The notes beneath the pieces were generated by a model. It ran no database searches, was not told the DNA's origin, and saw nothing but the letters and a program-made list of their open reading frames with translations. Shown here one piece after another: positions 1-8,884 of a stretch of 64,000 nt of DNA (positions are counted from its first letter, which is position 1; each line of letters starts with the position of its first letter). Made by a program: the position numbers and the translations under genes. Source of the DNA: Salinisphaera sp. Q1T1-3 (GTDB lineage: Bacteria; Pseudomonadota; Gammaproteobacteria; Nevskiales; Salinisphaeraceae); contig NZ_QZWD01000015.1 in assembly GCF_003602005.1 (NCBI RefSeq), positions 28,725 to 92,724 on the forward strand. The letters are read 5' to 3'.

Positions 1-253
1 GAACGGCAAGGCCGGCTCGATCCGGATATCGCGCGCAACGCCCCGAATCAGACGGCTGTCGCCCCGTATGCCGTCCGCCCGCGATCGGACGCGCCGATCG
101 CCAGGCCGCTGGCCCGGGACGAACTGGGAGACTCGGATCTTGGCCCCCGGCGCTGGCATATCGGCAATATCCTGCGGCCGCTCGGCCAGCGCGACTGCCC
201 GTGGTCGGATATCGGCCGACGCGGTCAGAACGCCGGCCAGGCGCTGATACGCT
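1..253. other. Left-edge stretch, unassigned
   Basis: Both strands carry a reading frame that stays open across most of this stretch. On the minus strand a high-GC3 frame runs from just after the YbaK stop to the window edge, with its first ATG near base 156. It could be the start of a truncated gene, but I recognise no family in either frame and see no clear ribosome binding site. I therefore do not call a gene. Confidence 0.3.
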
Positions 254-727
254 TCAATCGCGCAGCGCGATCTCGTTGAAGCGGGCGTCAGTGAGCGCGA
301 CGAGATCGGCCGGGGCCAGTGCGATCTCCAGGCCGCGTCGGCCGCCGCTGATGTGCATTCGTGTGAGATCGCGGGCACTGGCATCGATAATCGTGGCCAG
401 GCGTTTCTTCTGTCCGAGTGGGCTGACGCCGCCCAGGACATAGCCGGTCACGCGCGAGACTGCCGACGGCTCGGCCATGCTGGCTTTCTTCGCACCGACC
501 GCCGGGGCCAGCTTCTTCAGATCCAGTCGTGTGTCGACCGGCACGAGACCGACCACGTAATCGCCGCGGTCGGTTGTCGCGACGAGCGTCTTGAAAACGC
601 GATCCGGGGGCAGCCCCAGCGCGCGGGCCGCGGCCACGCCGTACTCGTCGTCCGAGGGCGTCGCCTCGTAGCGCATGACATCGTGCGCGATGCCGCGGGA
701 TGCGAGCAGTCGGATGGCAGGCGTCAT
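254..727 (-). CDS. ybaK: YbaK/EbsC-type aminoacyl-tRNA deacylase
   Basis: A 157-residue trans-editing deacylase of the YbaK branch of the INS superfamily. These cytosolic enzymes hydrolyse mischarged Cys-tRNA(Pro). The single tRNA-edit domain fills the protein: the conserved lysine is K46 in the FKTL segment, followed by GYVLGGVSP at about 95-103 and the glycine-rich SGGRRG at about 128. An upstream in-frame extension to 892 exists, but it reads through the family A repeat and is low-complexity Arg-rich. The start at MTPAIRLL (727) gives the normal family length. No strong Shine-Dalgarno is visible. It is divergent from trmO. Confidence 0.9.
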   Translation of the reverse strand: MTPAIRLLASRGIAHDVMRYEATPSDDEYGVAAARALGLPPDRVFKTLVATTDRGDYVVGLVPVDTRLDLKKLAPAVGAKKASMAEPSAVSRVTGYVLGGVSPLGQKKRLATIIDASARDLTRMHISGGRRGLEIALAPADLVALTDARFNEIALRD

Positions 728-809
728 GGTGGCTCGAGACAGGCGCGGCGGGCGCTGGAGGATACCCGGAGGACCGGCCGGACGGCCATCCCGCTTTTTG
801 TTGGCCCGA

Positions 810-902
810 CAGCGCAGCATGACTGCGCGGTGCCTGCGGCGCCTCGTCTTGCCGCAGAACAGCGCTTGGCGCGGACTCGCACGACACATCAACAGGCCCT
901 AG
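810..902. repeat. MITE-like repeat family A, copy 1 (right-end fragment)
   Basis: This is the right part of the dispersed family A repeat, with the CCTCGTCTTGCCGC block, the GGCGCGGACTCGCACGA block and the terminal TCAACAGGCCCTAG. The left terminal repeat is missing or too degenerate to see. It lies between divergent ybaK and trmO and supplies most of that intergenic space. Full relatives are at 29292, 37411 and 43051. Confidence 0.7.
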
Positions 903-970
903 ACTGAGGTCTGGATGAACCCGTCGGTCTGATGCGGTAGGCGTATCGTGGCCGGTGCGCTCGAGCCGTC

Positions 971-1756
971 ATGATGTCGCCAGAAAACCCGTCGACCGAG
1001 ACGCGTGATGCCGGATTGCAGGTCATCGGCATCGCGGCCAGCGATTATCCCGACAAGTTCGGTGTGCCACGCCAGCCGGGGCTCGTGCCGGCGGCGCGGG
1101 GCGTTGTGAGCCTAGTCGCACCCTTCGATGACCCGGCGGCGATCGAGGGCCTTGCGGCCTATACCCATATCTGGCTGTCGTTCGTTTTCGATCGGAGCCC
1201 GACGCGCTGGCGTGCGCGGGTCCGGCCGCCGCGGCTCGGCGGGAATCGCCGGGTCGGCGTGTTCGCCACACGCAGCACGCACCGGCCCAATCGCCTGGGG
1301 CTGTCCTGTGTGACCCTGCACGATATCGCGACCACCGCCACCCCGGCGCGGCCGCCCTGGTCGTTGCCGGGGCTGTCGGCCCTGCAGCCGGCCCGGACGC
1401 ACCTGTTGATCGGCGGACACGATCTCGTGGCTGGCACGCCGATCGTGGATATCAAGCCGTATCTGCCCTGGGTCGATGCTGTGCCCCAGGCCGAGGCGAC
1501 GATGGCACCCGAGCCGCCACGATCCCTGGCCGTGCACTGGACACCCGAGGCCGAGCGTCTGCTGGCCGGGCAGGTCGACCCGAACGGGCTGCACGCCCTG
1601 GTCACACAGGTATGTGCCCAGGACCCGCGGCCGGCCTATCGGCGTGATGCCGGGGCGCGGGTCTACGGGATGGCGTTGCGCGATGTCGATGTCCGGTTCG
1701 CGGTCGATGACACGCGCGCGACGGTCACCGTCCGGGGGATTTACCCGCCGATGTAG
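971..1756 (+). CDS. trmO: tRNA (adenine(37)-N6)-methyltransferase TrmO
   Basis: A 261-residue SAM-dependent methyltransferase of the TrmO (formerly YaeB/TsaA, UPF0066) family. It adds the N6-methyl group to t6A37 in threonine tRNAs. The beta-barrel domain opens with QVIGIAASDYPDKFGVPRQPGL, an N-terminal family signature. It continues with the HIWLSFVFD segment and the RVGVFATRSTHRPNRLGLS motif at about residues 92-113, which holds the SAM-binding residues. Start codons at 971 and 974 are both possible. The 3' end overlaps convergent moaA by 16 bases. Confidence 0.95.
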   Translation: MMSPENPSTETRDAGLQVIGIAASDYPDKFGVPRQPGLVPAARGVVSLVAPFDDPAAIEGLAAYTHIWLSFVFDRSPTRWRARVRPPRLGGNRRVGVFATRSTHRPNRLGLSCVTLHDIATTATPARPPWSLPGLSALQPARTHLLIGGHDLVAGTPIVDIKPYLPWVDAVPQAEATMAPEPPRSLAVHWTPEAERLLAGQVDPNGLHALVTQVCAQDPRPAYRRDAGARVYGMALRDVDVRFAVDDTRATVTVRGIYPPM

Positions 1757-2763
1757 GACATCTCGACCCTGTTGTCCGGATTCTGGCGGCCGGCCGCGGT
1801 CTGCTCGCCCCGGATTTCCGAATAACGGTCGTCACGGGCGTGCCATATGCCGCTCAGCAACGCGGCGAGTTCGGCGTCGCTGGCGCCCTGGCGCAGCGGG
1901 CTGCGCAGATCGCGGCCGTGCACGCCGAACAGGCAGGTGTAGAGTTCGCCGAGCGCCGACAGACGAGCGCGCGTGCAGCCGCCGCAAAACGGCTGCGAAA
2001 CGCTGGCAATGATGCCGATCTCGCCGGCACCGTCGTCGTAACGCCAGCGGTTGGCGGTCTCGCCGGGCGCGTTGGCGGCCAGTCGCGTGATCGGATGGCG
2101 GGTTCGGAGGGTATCGACGATCTCGCGGGCGGTGACCACATCGTCCATCCGCCAGCCGTTGGACGTGCCGACGTCCATGTACTCGATGAAGCGGAGTACA
2201 ACGTCGGTATGCCGGAACGCCTCGGCCATCGGCAGGATCTGATCGGCGTTGACGCCGCGCTGGATCACGCAGTTGACCTTGACCGGGCCCAGGTCGGCGG
2301 CCCGAGCGTTGTCGATGGCCTTGAGGACCTTGTGGGCCGGAAAGCCGACGTCGTTGATTGCCATGAAGCGGTCATCATCGATCGCATCCAGGCTGAGGGT
2401 GACGCGATTCACGCCGGCCTCGCGCAGCGCATGGGCACGCTCGGCCGTGAGCAATGACCCGTTCGTGGTCAGGCAGATGTCCTCGATGCCGTCGATTGCC
2501 GCCAGACGGGCGATGAGCACATCCAGATCGCGACGCAGCAGGGGTTCGCCGCCGGTCAGGCGCAGTTTGGTCACGCCCAGGCCGGCCGCGATCCGGGCCA
2601 GCCGCGTGATTTCATCGAAATCCAGCAGTTCGCGCTTGGGCAGAAACAGATGCTCGGCGCCGAACAGATGGCGTGGCATGCAGTAAGTGCAGCGGAAATT
2701 GCAGCGATCGGTCAACGAGATGCGCAGATCGCGCAATGGCCGACCGCGGGTGTCGGTAGTCAC
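1741..2763 (-). CDS. moaA: GTP 3',8-cyclase MoaA
   Basis: A 340-residue radical-SAM enzyme that performs the first step of molybdenum cofactor synthesis (GTP to 3',8-cH2GTP). The N-terminal 4Fe-4S/SAM motif is C21-x3-C25-x2-C28, followed by the LRLTGGEPLLR glycine-rich motif near residue 67. The second cluster is in the FCGGC...C region near residue 260. The protein ends in the double glycine (YIGG) that MoaA inserts into its active site. The start codon appears to be GTG (2763). No other mo-genes are adjacent, so it is a stand-alone copy. It converges on trmO. Confidence 0.97.
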   Translation of the reverse strand: MTTDTRGRPLRDLRISLTDRCNFRCTYCMPRHLFGAEHLFLPKRELLDFDEITRLARIAAGLGVTKLRLTGGEPLLRRDLDVLIARLAAIDGIEDICLTTNGSLLTAERAHALREAGVNRVTLSLDAIDDDRFMAINDVGFPAHKVLKAIDNARAADLGPVKVNCVIQRGVNADQILPMAEAFRHTDVVLRFIEYMDVGTSNGWRMDDVVTAREIVDTLRTRHPITRLAANAPGETANRWRYDDGAGEIGIIASVSQPFCGGCTRARLSALGELYTCLFGVHGRDLRSPLRQGASDAELAALLSGIWHARDDRYSEIRGEQTAAGRQNPDNRVEMSYIGG

Positions 2764-2942
2764 GATGAGACGACCTGTCTTCAGCGTATGCGTTGCTCAT
2801 AGCCTAACACCGGGGCGGCGGTTCTCTGCGGGTGCGATTGAAATATTCTCGTTATATGCAAGAGTTGATAGCGAGATGCAATGATATGAAATCGGTGTAC
2901 ATCGCACGGTGTGGTCGTGTGAAGACGCCACACATCGCTAGA

Positions 2943-4361
2943 ATGGCCGACATGCAAAGTCTGTCTTTTCTCGGTACGCGCTGGCGGCTGTCCGACCTGT
3001 TGGATCTCGAGACGCTGCTGGCCCAGGGCGAAGGGGCGGTGCGCGAGCGTGACCGTCGGGTGTTCGCCGAGGAGATCGGCCCGCGCATCGCCGATCTGTC
3101 GGAGGCCCGCCGGCGCCGGGTGGGGCTGCGGCTGTGGCTGTCGCAGCGCCGCCAGCGCGGCGACCGGGACTGGCCGAGCGAGGGCTGGCACGGTGTGATG
3201 GGTCTGGCCCGCTGGATATTGTTCATCGGGATGATGATCCTCGGGGCTCTTCTGGTCTGGGGGCTGTGTCTCGGCGGCGATCAGCGCGTGCATGTCGTGA
3301 TCTTCGTCGGGCTGACGCTGATCGTGCCCTGGCTCGGTTTTCTGGTGTTGTTGTGCCTGCGCTTTGTTGCCACCCGGCGCGCGCGTTCGCCGTGGCTCAT
3401 CCGCGTGCTTTTACGCGGCCTGTCGCGGCGGCGTCCGGAAGCCGGGCAACGCTGGCGTGCCGCTTTTTCCGACACGAAGGCAGCCCGGCGTGCGGTCGCC
3501 GCCCGGGCTTCGGCGTTGTCGCAGTGGTCGGGGCTGGGTTATGTGGTCGGCGCGGTCGGTGCCTTCGTCGTGGCGCTGCTGGTCTTCGACGTACGCTTCT
3601 ATTGGGAGGCCACCCCGGATGACGATGTGCTCATTCACGGTGCGGTGGCCTGGCTGTCGAGCCCGTGGGCGGCGTTGTGGCCCGGGGCCGTGCCGAGCGA
3701 TGCCGCGATTCAGGCCAGCCGGCTGATGGGCGGCAGCGGGGCGACGCCGCCCGGTGGCGCCGTGGCCGGCGCCTGGTGGCGTTTCCTGCTGATGGCGCTG
3801 CTGGTCTGGGGCGTGGTGCCCCGTCTTGTGCTGCTGGTCTGGTTCGCCCTGCGCGAACGCATGGCGCTGGCCGGGCTGGATTTCCAGGCGCCGCGGCATC
3901 GGCGTGTCTGGCGCGAACTGGCCGGCGTGAGCCGAGGGGCCGTGGCCGAGGCCCATGCCGACGGTGCGCTGGTGCTGGATGTGGGCGGTCACGGCATCGA
4001 CGGTGAAGCCGTGCGCGGTTTCATGCTGCGCCGACTGCGCCTGAATCCGACGGCCACCGAACGGGTCTCGGTACTCGATAACGACGCCGAGGCAGCAGCC
4101 GATGCCGCGCTGGCGGCGCACCCGCCCCATGTCGTGCTGATCGCCGCGGACTGGATGCTCTCGCCGCGCCAGACCGCGCGTCTGCACGCCCGCGTTCGGG
4201 ACACGGTCGGCGAAGCCGTACCCATGGTCTGGCTCGTCGTGGCCGATGAGGCCGGGACGCCGAGCGCGCCCGACGACGAGCATCTGGCACGCTGGACCAC
4301 TTTCATCGACGGGCTGCGCGACCCGGCCACCGAGATCACGGCTTATGACCCGACTGTCTGA
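2943..4361 (+). CDS. DUF2868 membrane protein
   Basis: About 472 residues with a DUF2868 layout: a soluble N-terminus with an RRRRVGLRLWL-type basic stretch, then membrane segments near residues 90-110, 120-140, 205-225 and 270-305. A C-terminal soluble part carries an ARLHARVRD-like helix. Function unknown. It overlaps the following DUF3482 GTPase gene by 17 bases. That pairing is a recurrent one, so the two products likely act together at the inner membrane. The start is uncertain: the frame is open from 2832, but the first 37 residues look non-protein-like, so ATG 2943 (or 2952) is preferred. Neither has a strong ribosome binding site. Confidence 0.8.
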   Translation: MADMQSLSFLGTRWRLSDLLDLETLLAQGEGAVRERDRRVFAEEIGPRIADLSEARRRRVGLRLWLSQRRQRGDRDWPSEGWHGVMGLARWILFIGMMILGALLVWGLCLGGDQRVHVVIFVGLTLIVPWLGFLVLLCLRFVATRRARSPWLIRVLLRGLSRRRPEAGQRWRAAFSDTKAARRAVAARASALSQWSGLGYVVGAVGAFVVALLVFDVRFYWEATPDDDVLIHGAVAWLSSPWAALWPGAVPSDAAIQASRLMGGSGATPPGGAVAGAWWRFLLMALLVWGVVPRLVLLVWFALRERMALAGLDFQAPRHRRVWRELAGVSRGAVAEAHADGALVLDVGGHGIDGEAVRGFMLRRLRLNPTATERVSVLDNDAEAAADAALAAHPPHVVLIAADWMLSPRQTARLHARVRDTVGEAVPMVWLVVADEAGTPSAPDDEHLARWTTFIDGLRDPATEITAYDPTV

Positions 4362-5862
4362 GAGGCGCGAGCCGACGCGCTGGGTGGCCGAAGACGCGCC
4401 CACATTCGCCGTCGTGGGCAAGGTCAACATGGGCAAGTCCGCGGTCTTGGCTACGCTGCTGGAAGAGGATGACGACGCGGTCATCCGGATATCGGCCGAG
4501 CCCGGAGAAACCACGCGCTGCCAGCGGCTTTCGCTGGTGCTGGATGGGCGTGAGCGGCTGCGTTTCATTGATACGCCGGGGTTTCAGCAGCCCATCGAGG
4601 CCCTGCGCACGATCCGGGCCATGGGCGCCGACGACGCCCGCGGGCCGGGGCCGGACACGTTAGCGCGTTTCGTGGCGCGCTACGGCGACAGCGATGAATT
4701 CGTCGATGAATGCCGGCTGCTGGCGCCCATCGTCGAAGGCGCCGGCGTGGTCTATGTCGTGGACCCCGGTGTGCGGCTGCACGATGCGTTTCTGGCCGAG
4801 ATCGAGATCCTGCGCCTGTCTGCCGGCCCGCGCCTGGCGATTCTCAACCCGCACGCCGAATCGGACGACGCCAGCCGCAGTACGCAAACCAACGAAGCCC
4901 TCTGGCGGGACGAGCTCGGCAAGGCCTTCAATCTGGTGCGCACCTTCAATGCCTTCGAGGCACGTTTTGCCGCACGGCGTGATCTGCTGGCCGCACTCAA
5001 TCAGATCGACGAGCGCGATCGCAATCATCTCGATGCGACGCTGGCCCTGCTGGACACCGAATGGGAAGAACGGCGCGACGAAGCGGCCGAACGTATCCTG
5101 CGTTTTCTGGGTACGGTGCTGCGGCTACGCGAGCACACCAACTACGTTGACGACGGTGCGCCCGAAGCCGCGCGCAAGAAAGCCCTGACCGAGGCCAATC
5201 GGCGTTATTTCGAACGAATTGCCGAGCTCGAGCGCGAAACCACCAACGATCTGCTTGCCCTGTACCGTCATCGCCACACGCGTGCCGAGGCCGCCGAGCT
5301 GATGACTGACGAGCTGGATCTGTCGCACGACGAAACCTGGCGCCGTTTCGGCCTCAATCGACGTCAGCTCACTTTCGCCGGGGCCGCGACCGGGGCCGCC
5401 GGCGGGACCTGGCTCGATGTGGCCACCGCCGGCCACACGCTCGGGCTGGCTACGCTGATCGGGGGCGGGGTCGGCGGCGCACTGGCCTGGTTCAAGGGCG
5501 ATGCCCTGCCGACGCTGAACCTGTCCGTCGGCCGGCCCGGCGCCTTCGGCGGGCGCCAGCTCAGCCTCGGGCCGCCCAAGAATCCGAACTTCGCCTGGAT
5601 TCTGTTCGACGTGATGCTCGTGCGTTACCGCGCGATCATGGCACGGACTCACGCCGCACGCGGCGACGGCCGGCTCGCCCACCAGCGCAGCGCCGACGAG
5701 GCCGAAAGTATCGTGCGCCAGCTCGAGTCATCGCGACAGAAATTGCTGGCACGCTGGTTTCGCGAAGCCCAGCGCAATACCGAACAGGGCGAGCGCGATG
5801 TGCAGGCCCGCAAGGCCATCGAGGCCACGCTCGCCGAAATTGAACAGGCCATGCAGTCGTAA
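4345..5862 (+). CDS. DUF3482 GTPase-like protein
   Basis: A 505-residue protein with an N-terminal P-loop GTPase domain: G1 is GKVNMGKS at residues 25-32 and G3 is DTPG at 76-79. The G4 position reads NPHAESDD rather than a canonical NKxD, so guanine specificity is not assured. The C-terminal DUF3482 region contains long helices and a glycine/alanine-rich hydrophobic stretch near 345-385 that could insert in the membrane. The start ATG lies inside the end of the DUF2868 gene (17-base overlap), which suggests translational coupling. Biological role unknown. Confidence 0.85.
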   Translation: MTRLSERREPTRWVAEDAPTFAVVGKVNMGKSAVLATLLEEDDDAVIRISAEPGETTRCQRLSLVLDGRERLRFIDTPGFQQPIEALRTIRAMGADDARGPGPDTLARFVARYGDSDEFVDECRLLAPIVEGAGVVYVVDPGVRLHDAFLAEIEILRLSAGPRLAILNPHAESDDASRSTQTNEALWRDELGKAFNLVRTFNAFEARFAARRDLLAALNQIDERDRNHLDATLALLDTEWEERRDEAAERILRFLGTVLRLREHTNYVDDGAPEAARKKALTEANRRYFERIAELERETTNDLLALYRHRHTRAEAAELMTDELDLSHDETWRRFGLNRRQLTFAGAATGAAGGTWLDVATAGHTLGLATLIGGGVGGALAWFKGDALPTLNLSVGRPGAFGGRQLSLGPPKNPNFAWILFDVMLVRYRAIMARTHAARGDGRLAHQRSADEAESIVRQLESSRQKLLARWFREAQRNTEQGERDVQARKAIEATLAEIEQAMQS

Positions 5863-5947
5863 CGATCGGTGCCGCGTATGCACCGGTGCTGGCGGTCCGG
5901 GGCGCGTGATCACGCCGGTCCGTCATCGCTGTTCCGGCGTGCACCGA

Positions 5948-5980
5948 AGGGCCGGGCGTGGCATGGCGCCCGCCCGGTCC
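5948..5980. terminator. Possible hairpin between convergent genes
   Basis: An inverted repeat with arms close to GGGCCGGGCG and CGCCCGGTCC lies in the 128-base space between the DUF3482 gene and the convergent thioredoxin gene. There is no run of T after either arm, so it is only a weak terminator candidate. Confidence 0.3.
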
Positions 5981-5990
5981 ATGAGGGCGG

Positions 5991-6725
5991 TTATTGCCCG
6001 TTGTTACCCGCTGCGGCCAGCGCCTCGTCGATCGCGGTCTTGAGCTTGTCGTAGGACGGCCCGCCGACGAACAGCGTATCGCCGACCATCACGGTTGGTG
6101 TGGCCCGCAGGGAAACCGCCTGGCCCGCGTCACGTTCGGCGTTGATCTGGGCCAGCGGCGTTTCCTTGTTCATGCAAGCCTTGAGTTTGTTCGTGTCCAA
6201 CCCGGTTTCGACAGCGAGGTCGAGAAACATCGATGTCGGATCGTTCTGCTCGGACCATTGGCCCTGGGTCTGGTAGAGACGATTGTGGAACGGCCAGAAA
6301 TCGTTCTGGGCGGCCGCGCAGCGTGCTGCCACGGCCGCGGCCTGGGCGTGCTGGTGCATGGGCAACGGGAAATCGTAGAACAGGAAACGAACCTTGCCCG
6401 TGTCGACGTATTCCTTGCGGATGCGCTCGGCGGTGGGCTCGAACGCGCCGCACGCCGGGCATTGATAATCACCGAATTCGCGAATGGTGACCGGTGCGTT
6501 CGGGTTGCCTTTCGCCTCGGCCAGTTTGTCGTACTGGTTGCGAAGCTGGTTCATCACACCGGCATCGACCGTTGTCGGGCCGTCGCCGGGACGCGGCGTG
6601 GCGCGCTCCGACCCAGTGAAGCTCATGACCAGGATCGCGATCACGATGAACGCGCCGATGAGCAGCGCCGGAATGAACAGGGCGCCGAAAAGCTTCGACT
6701 GACCGCGATTTTGCTGCGGACTCAT
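5991..6725 (-). CDS. Membrane-anchored DsbA-family thioredoxin
   Basis: A 244-residue protein with one N-terminal membrane anchor at about residues 12-36, a linker, and a DsbA-like thioredoxin fold from about 75 on. The redox motif is C89-P-A-C92 in the context REFGDYQCPACGAF, and the cis-proline is in RATPTVMVG near residue 212. The domain faces the periplasm, so it probably oxidises or isomerises disulfides of exported proteins. The 45 residues upstream of the chosen start are not conserved-looking. ATG 6725 has the ribosome binding site AAGGGG seven bases upstream. It resembles BdbD/DsbA-like thiol oxidoreductases more than E. coli DsbA. Confidence 0.88.
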   Translation of the reverse strand: MSPQQNRGQSKLFGALFIPALLIGAFIVIAILVMSFTGSERATPRPGDGPTTVDAGVMNQLRNQYDKLAEAKGNPNAPVTIREFGDYQCPACGAFEPTAERIRKEYVDTGKVRFLFYDFPLPMHQHAQAAAVAARCAAAQNDFWPFHNRLYQTQGQWSEQNDPTSMFLDLAVETGLDTNKLKACMNKETPLAQINAERDAGQAVSLRATPTVMVGDTLFVGGPSYDKLKTAIDEALAAAGNNGQ

Positions 6726-6900
6726 GCAAATCCCCTTGTTGCCTGCGTGATGAGTGACGTCGCCGGGCATCATAGCGGCTACGCCTGCTCGGGTCAGGCA
6801 CGGATTCGTCGACTGGCCGGGCAACGGCCTTGGTCGGCCATCGGCTCGCGCCACGAACAAAGGAGCGTGGTGGTACCAGGCAGTTGGCCGATATCAGACG

Positions 6901-6928
6901 AAAAAAAGGGGCCGGATGGCCCCTTTTC
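6901..6928 (-). terminator. Rho-independent terminator
   Basis: On the minus strand a stem AAGGGGCC / GGCCCCTT with an ATCC loop is followed by seven T. It lies about 70 bases past the stop of the PRC-barrel gene and terminates it. Confidence 0.85.
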
Positions 6929-6963
6929 AGGGCCTGTTCACGTGCGACGTGTCAACAGGCCCT
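6929..6963. repeat. Near-palindrome made of family A repeat ends
   Basis: AGGGCCTGTTCACGT and ACGTGTCAACAGGCCCT face each other around a three-base spacer. The outer 10 bases match the terminal repeats of family A (GGGCCTGTT...AACAGGCCC). It therefore looks like a collapsed copy that kept only its ends. Confidence 0.6.
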
Positions 6964-6998
6964 AACGCATCAAGGACAAATCGTCCTGTCGCCGGCGA

Positions 6999-7775
6999 CT
7001 AGTTGTTGTCGGTCGCCTGGTCGGCCTTGTCGCTGGCCTCATCGGCTGCGTTGCTGGCCTTGTCCTGAGCCGCGTCTGCCGCGTCACTGGCCGAGTCGGC
7101 CGTCGAATCGGCCGCATTGCCGGCCGTATCGCTGGCCTCGTCCGCCGCGTTCGAGGTCGCGTCTTGGGCGTTGTCTGCCGCATTCGAGGTCGCATCCTGT
7201 GCGTCGTCCGCCTGATCCTGGGCGCCGCTCATGATGTTGGACGTGGTCGACTTCAGCTGTGTCCAGGCGCTCTGGGCCGAGTTCTTGGTGTTCTGCCACG
7301 CATCACTGGCCTGCGACTGTGCGTTGGACCACCACGAATCGCTGTAGACCGGCTGTTGCGACAGCTGCTCGCTCGTCAGATTAAGCGTGACCCGGTATTC
7401 CGGCTTGCTCTCGTGCTTGGACTTCAGCGTCTCGACGGTCAGATCGCTTGGCGAGACGACGAAGCTCTTGCCAGCGCCGAGACCGAACTTGCCGTCGGTC
7501 TCGATCACGAACTTCTGGATGCTCATGTCGTTGCCGAGCAACACATCGTCGATTTCGCCGATCGCCTTCTTGTTATCGCTCGTCGTATAGACCGAGGCGT
7601 CCATGAGCTGGTCGGCCGAGTACAGTCCCTGCGACTGACTCTGGCTGCCGGCCGTCGTCTTGGTCTGTGTCGTGGCGCTGTTGTCAGCGGTTTCGCTCGC
7701 GGCGAAGGCGGCGTTGCTGCCGAGTGCCAGTGCGACAACGGTGGCGCTGGCGATCATTTTGTTCTTGGGCAACAT
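6999..7775 (-). CDS. Secreted PRC-barrel protein with LEA-like repeats
   Basis: A 258-residue exported protein. The signal peptide covers about residues 1-25 (ALALGSNAAFAAS). A PRC-barrel-like domain follows at about 50-135 (KKAIGEIDDVLLGNDM...), and then a Trp-containing helical linker (WWSNAQSQASDAWQ). The last 85 residues are almost only A, D, S, N, T and Q in SNAADEASD-type units, like LEA or hydrophilin repeats. The start has a good AAGGAG site. Similar PRC-barrel proteins respond to envelope, salt or acid stress, and a role in desiccation or osmotic protection is an inference from the repeats. Its own terminator follows. Confidence 0.85.
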   Translation of the reverse strand: MLPKNKMIASATVVALALGSNAAFAASETADNSATTQTKTTAGSQSQSQGLYSADQLMDASVYTTSDNKKAIGEIDDVLLGNDMSIQKFVIETDGKFGLGAGKSFVVSPSDLTVETLKSKHESKPEYRVTLNLTSEQLSQQPVYSDSWWSNAQSQASDAWQNTKNSAQSAWTQLKSTTSNIMSGAQDQADDAQDATSNAADNAQDATSNAADEASDTAGNAADSTADSASDAADAAQDKASNAADEASDKADQATDNN

Positions 7776-7893
7776 GTTTGGAAATCTCCTTGGATTCGGT
7801 CTCCCTTTACCGAATTGACGCTATCGCATTCCGCTGAACGCGAGTTGACTGATGTGGGTCATAACCTGCGCAAAGATACGGTTGACGCCGGGC

Positions 7894-8787
7894 TCACGCG
7901 GACGGGCTGGCCAGCGCGGCGAGCAGCCGGTTCGCCAGCGGTTCGGGATCGGCACCGGCCCGCCGGATCGACCAGAGCGGCCGGGCGAAATCCTGACCGG
8001 CGAGCGTGACGAGCCGGATGTCGCCAGCCGCCGCGGCGGCGGCGGCAGCGGCCCGGCTGACACAGGCCAGTCCGGCCCCGGCCGCGACCGCTCGGACCTG
8101 GGCGCCACTGTCGTCGACGACGAGCGTGGCCGGCGGGATCGTGATGCCGGCCAGGGCCAGATCGTGCTCGAAGACGGTGCGTGTACCGGAGCCGGCCTCG
8201 CGGGCGACCCAGGGCCAGTGCGCGAGATCGGCGCCAGCCAGTGTGGCTGGCGCCGAGGGCGGGCCGATAAGCGTCAGCCGGTCGGTACGCCAGTGGCAGG
8301 CCAGGATGTCGGCCCGTGTTGTCGGCCCCTCGATGAAGCCGATATCGGCCGCGCCGGCGGCGACTCGGGCTTCGGTCTCGACACTGTTGCCCGACGACAA
8401 TGTCGGACGCAGCGCCGGGTGCCGCGCGACCAGGTCGGCCAGCAGGGCCGGTAGCAGATAACGCGCGATGGTGCTGGAGGCCGCCAGGTGGACCGGCCCG
8501 ACGAAGGCGGCATCCGGCTCGCCGCGAAGCCGCTCGGCCAGGGCCGATAGCTCGGCGCGCGGGCCACTGGCCAGCGCCAGCAGCCGATGGGCGTTCGACG
8601 TGGGCTCGAGCAGCCGCCCGCGTGAGACGAACAACGTCACCCCAAGGGTGTCGGCCAGTTCCCGGAGGGCCTGACTGACCGCGGCCTGACCGATATGACA
8701 GGTCGCCGCGGCGCGCCGGACCTGGCCTGTCTGCATGACGGCGGCAAAGATATCGAGCTGTCGAAGCGTGAAGTGGCGTCGCGACAT
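7894..8787 (-). CDS. LysR-family regulator, YeiE-like
   Basis: A 297-residue LysR-type activator. The winged helix is at about residues 5-65 (RQLDIFAAVMQTGQVRRAA...QAAVSQALRELADTLGVTLF), with the effector-binding periplasmic-binding-like domain at about 90-290. It is divergent from a YeiH-type transporter gene. This is the usual YeiE-YeiH arrangement, so it most likely controls that neighbour in response to a sulfur compound. The start at MSRRHFTLRQ (8787) is preferred over the upstream in-frame ATG. An alanine run (ACVSRAAAAAAAAAGD) near residue 250 is unusual. Confidence 0.88.
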   Translation of the reverse strand: MSRRHFTLRQLDIFAAVMQTGQVRRAAATCHIGQAAVSQALRELADTLGVTLFVSRGRLLEPTSNAHRLLALASGPRAELSALAERLRGEPDAAFVGPVHLAASSTIARYLLPALLADLVARHPALRPTLSSGNSVETEARVAAGAADIGFIEGPTTRADILACHWRTDRLTLIGPPSAPATLAGADLAHWPWVAREAGSGTRTVFEHDLALAGITIPPATLVVDDSGAQVRAVAAGAGLACVSRAAAAAAAAAGDIRLVTLAGQDFARPLWSIRRAGADPEPLANRLLAALASPSA

Positions 8788-8884
8788 TTGTATAAAAAAA
8801 CCGAACGATAAATTCAATATAAATCGATTTTACTGAACAAATGACGCGCCCATGATCACCGGCAATCGCATGTCGGAGATCATC

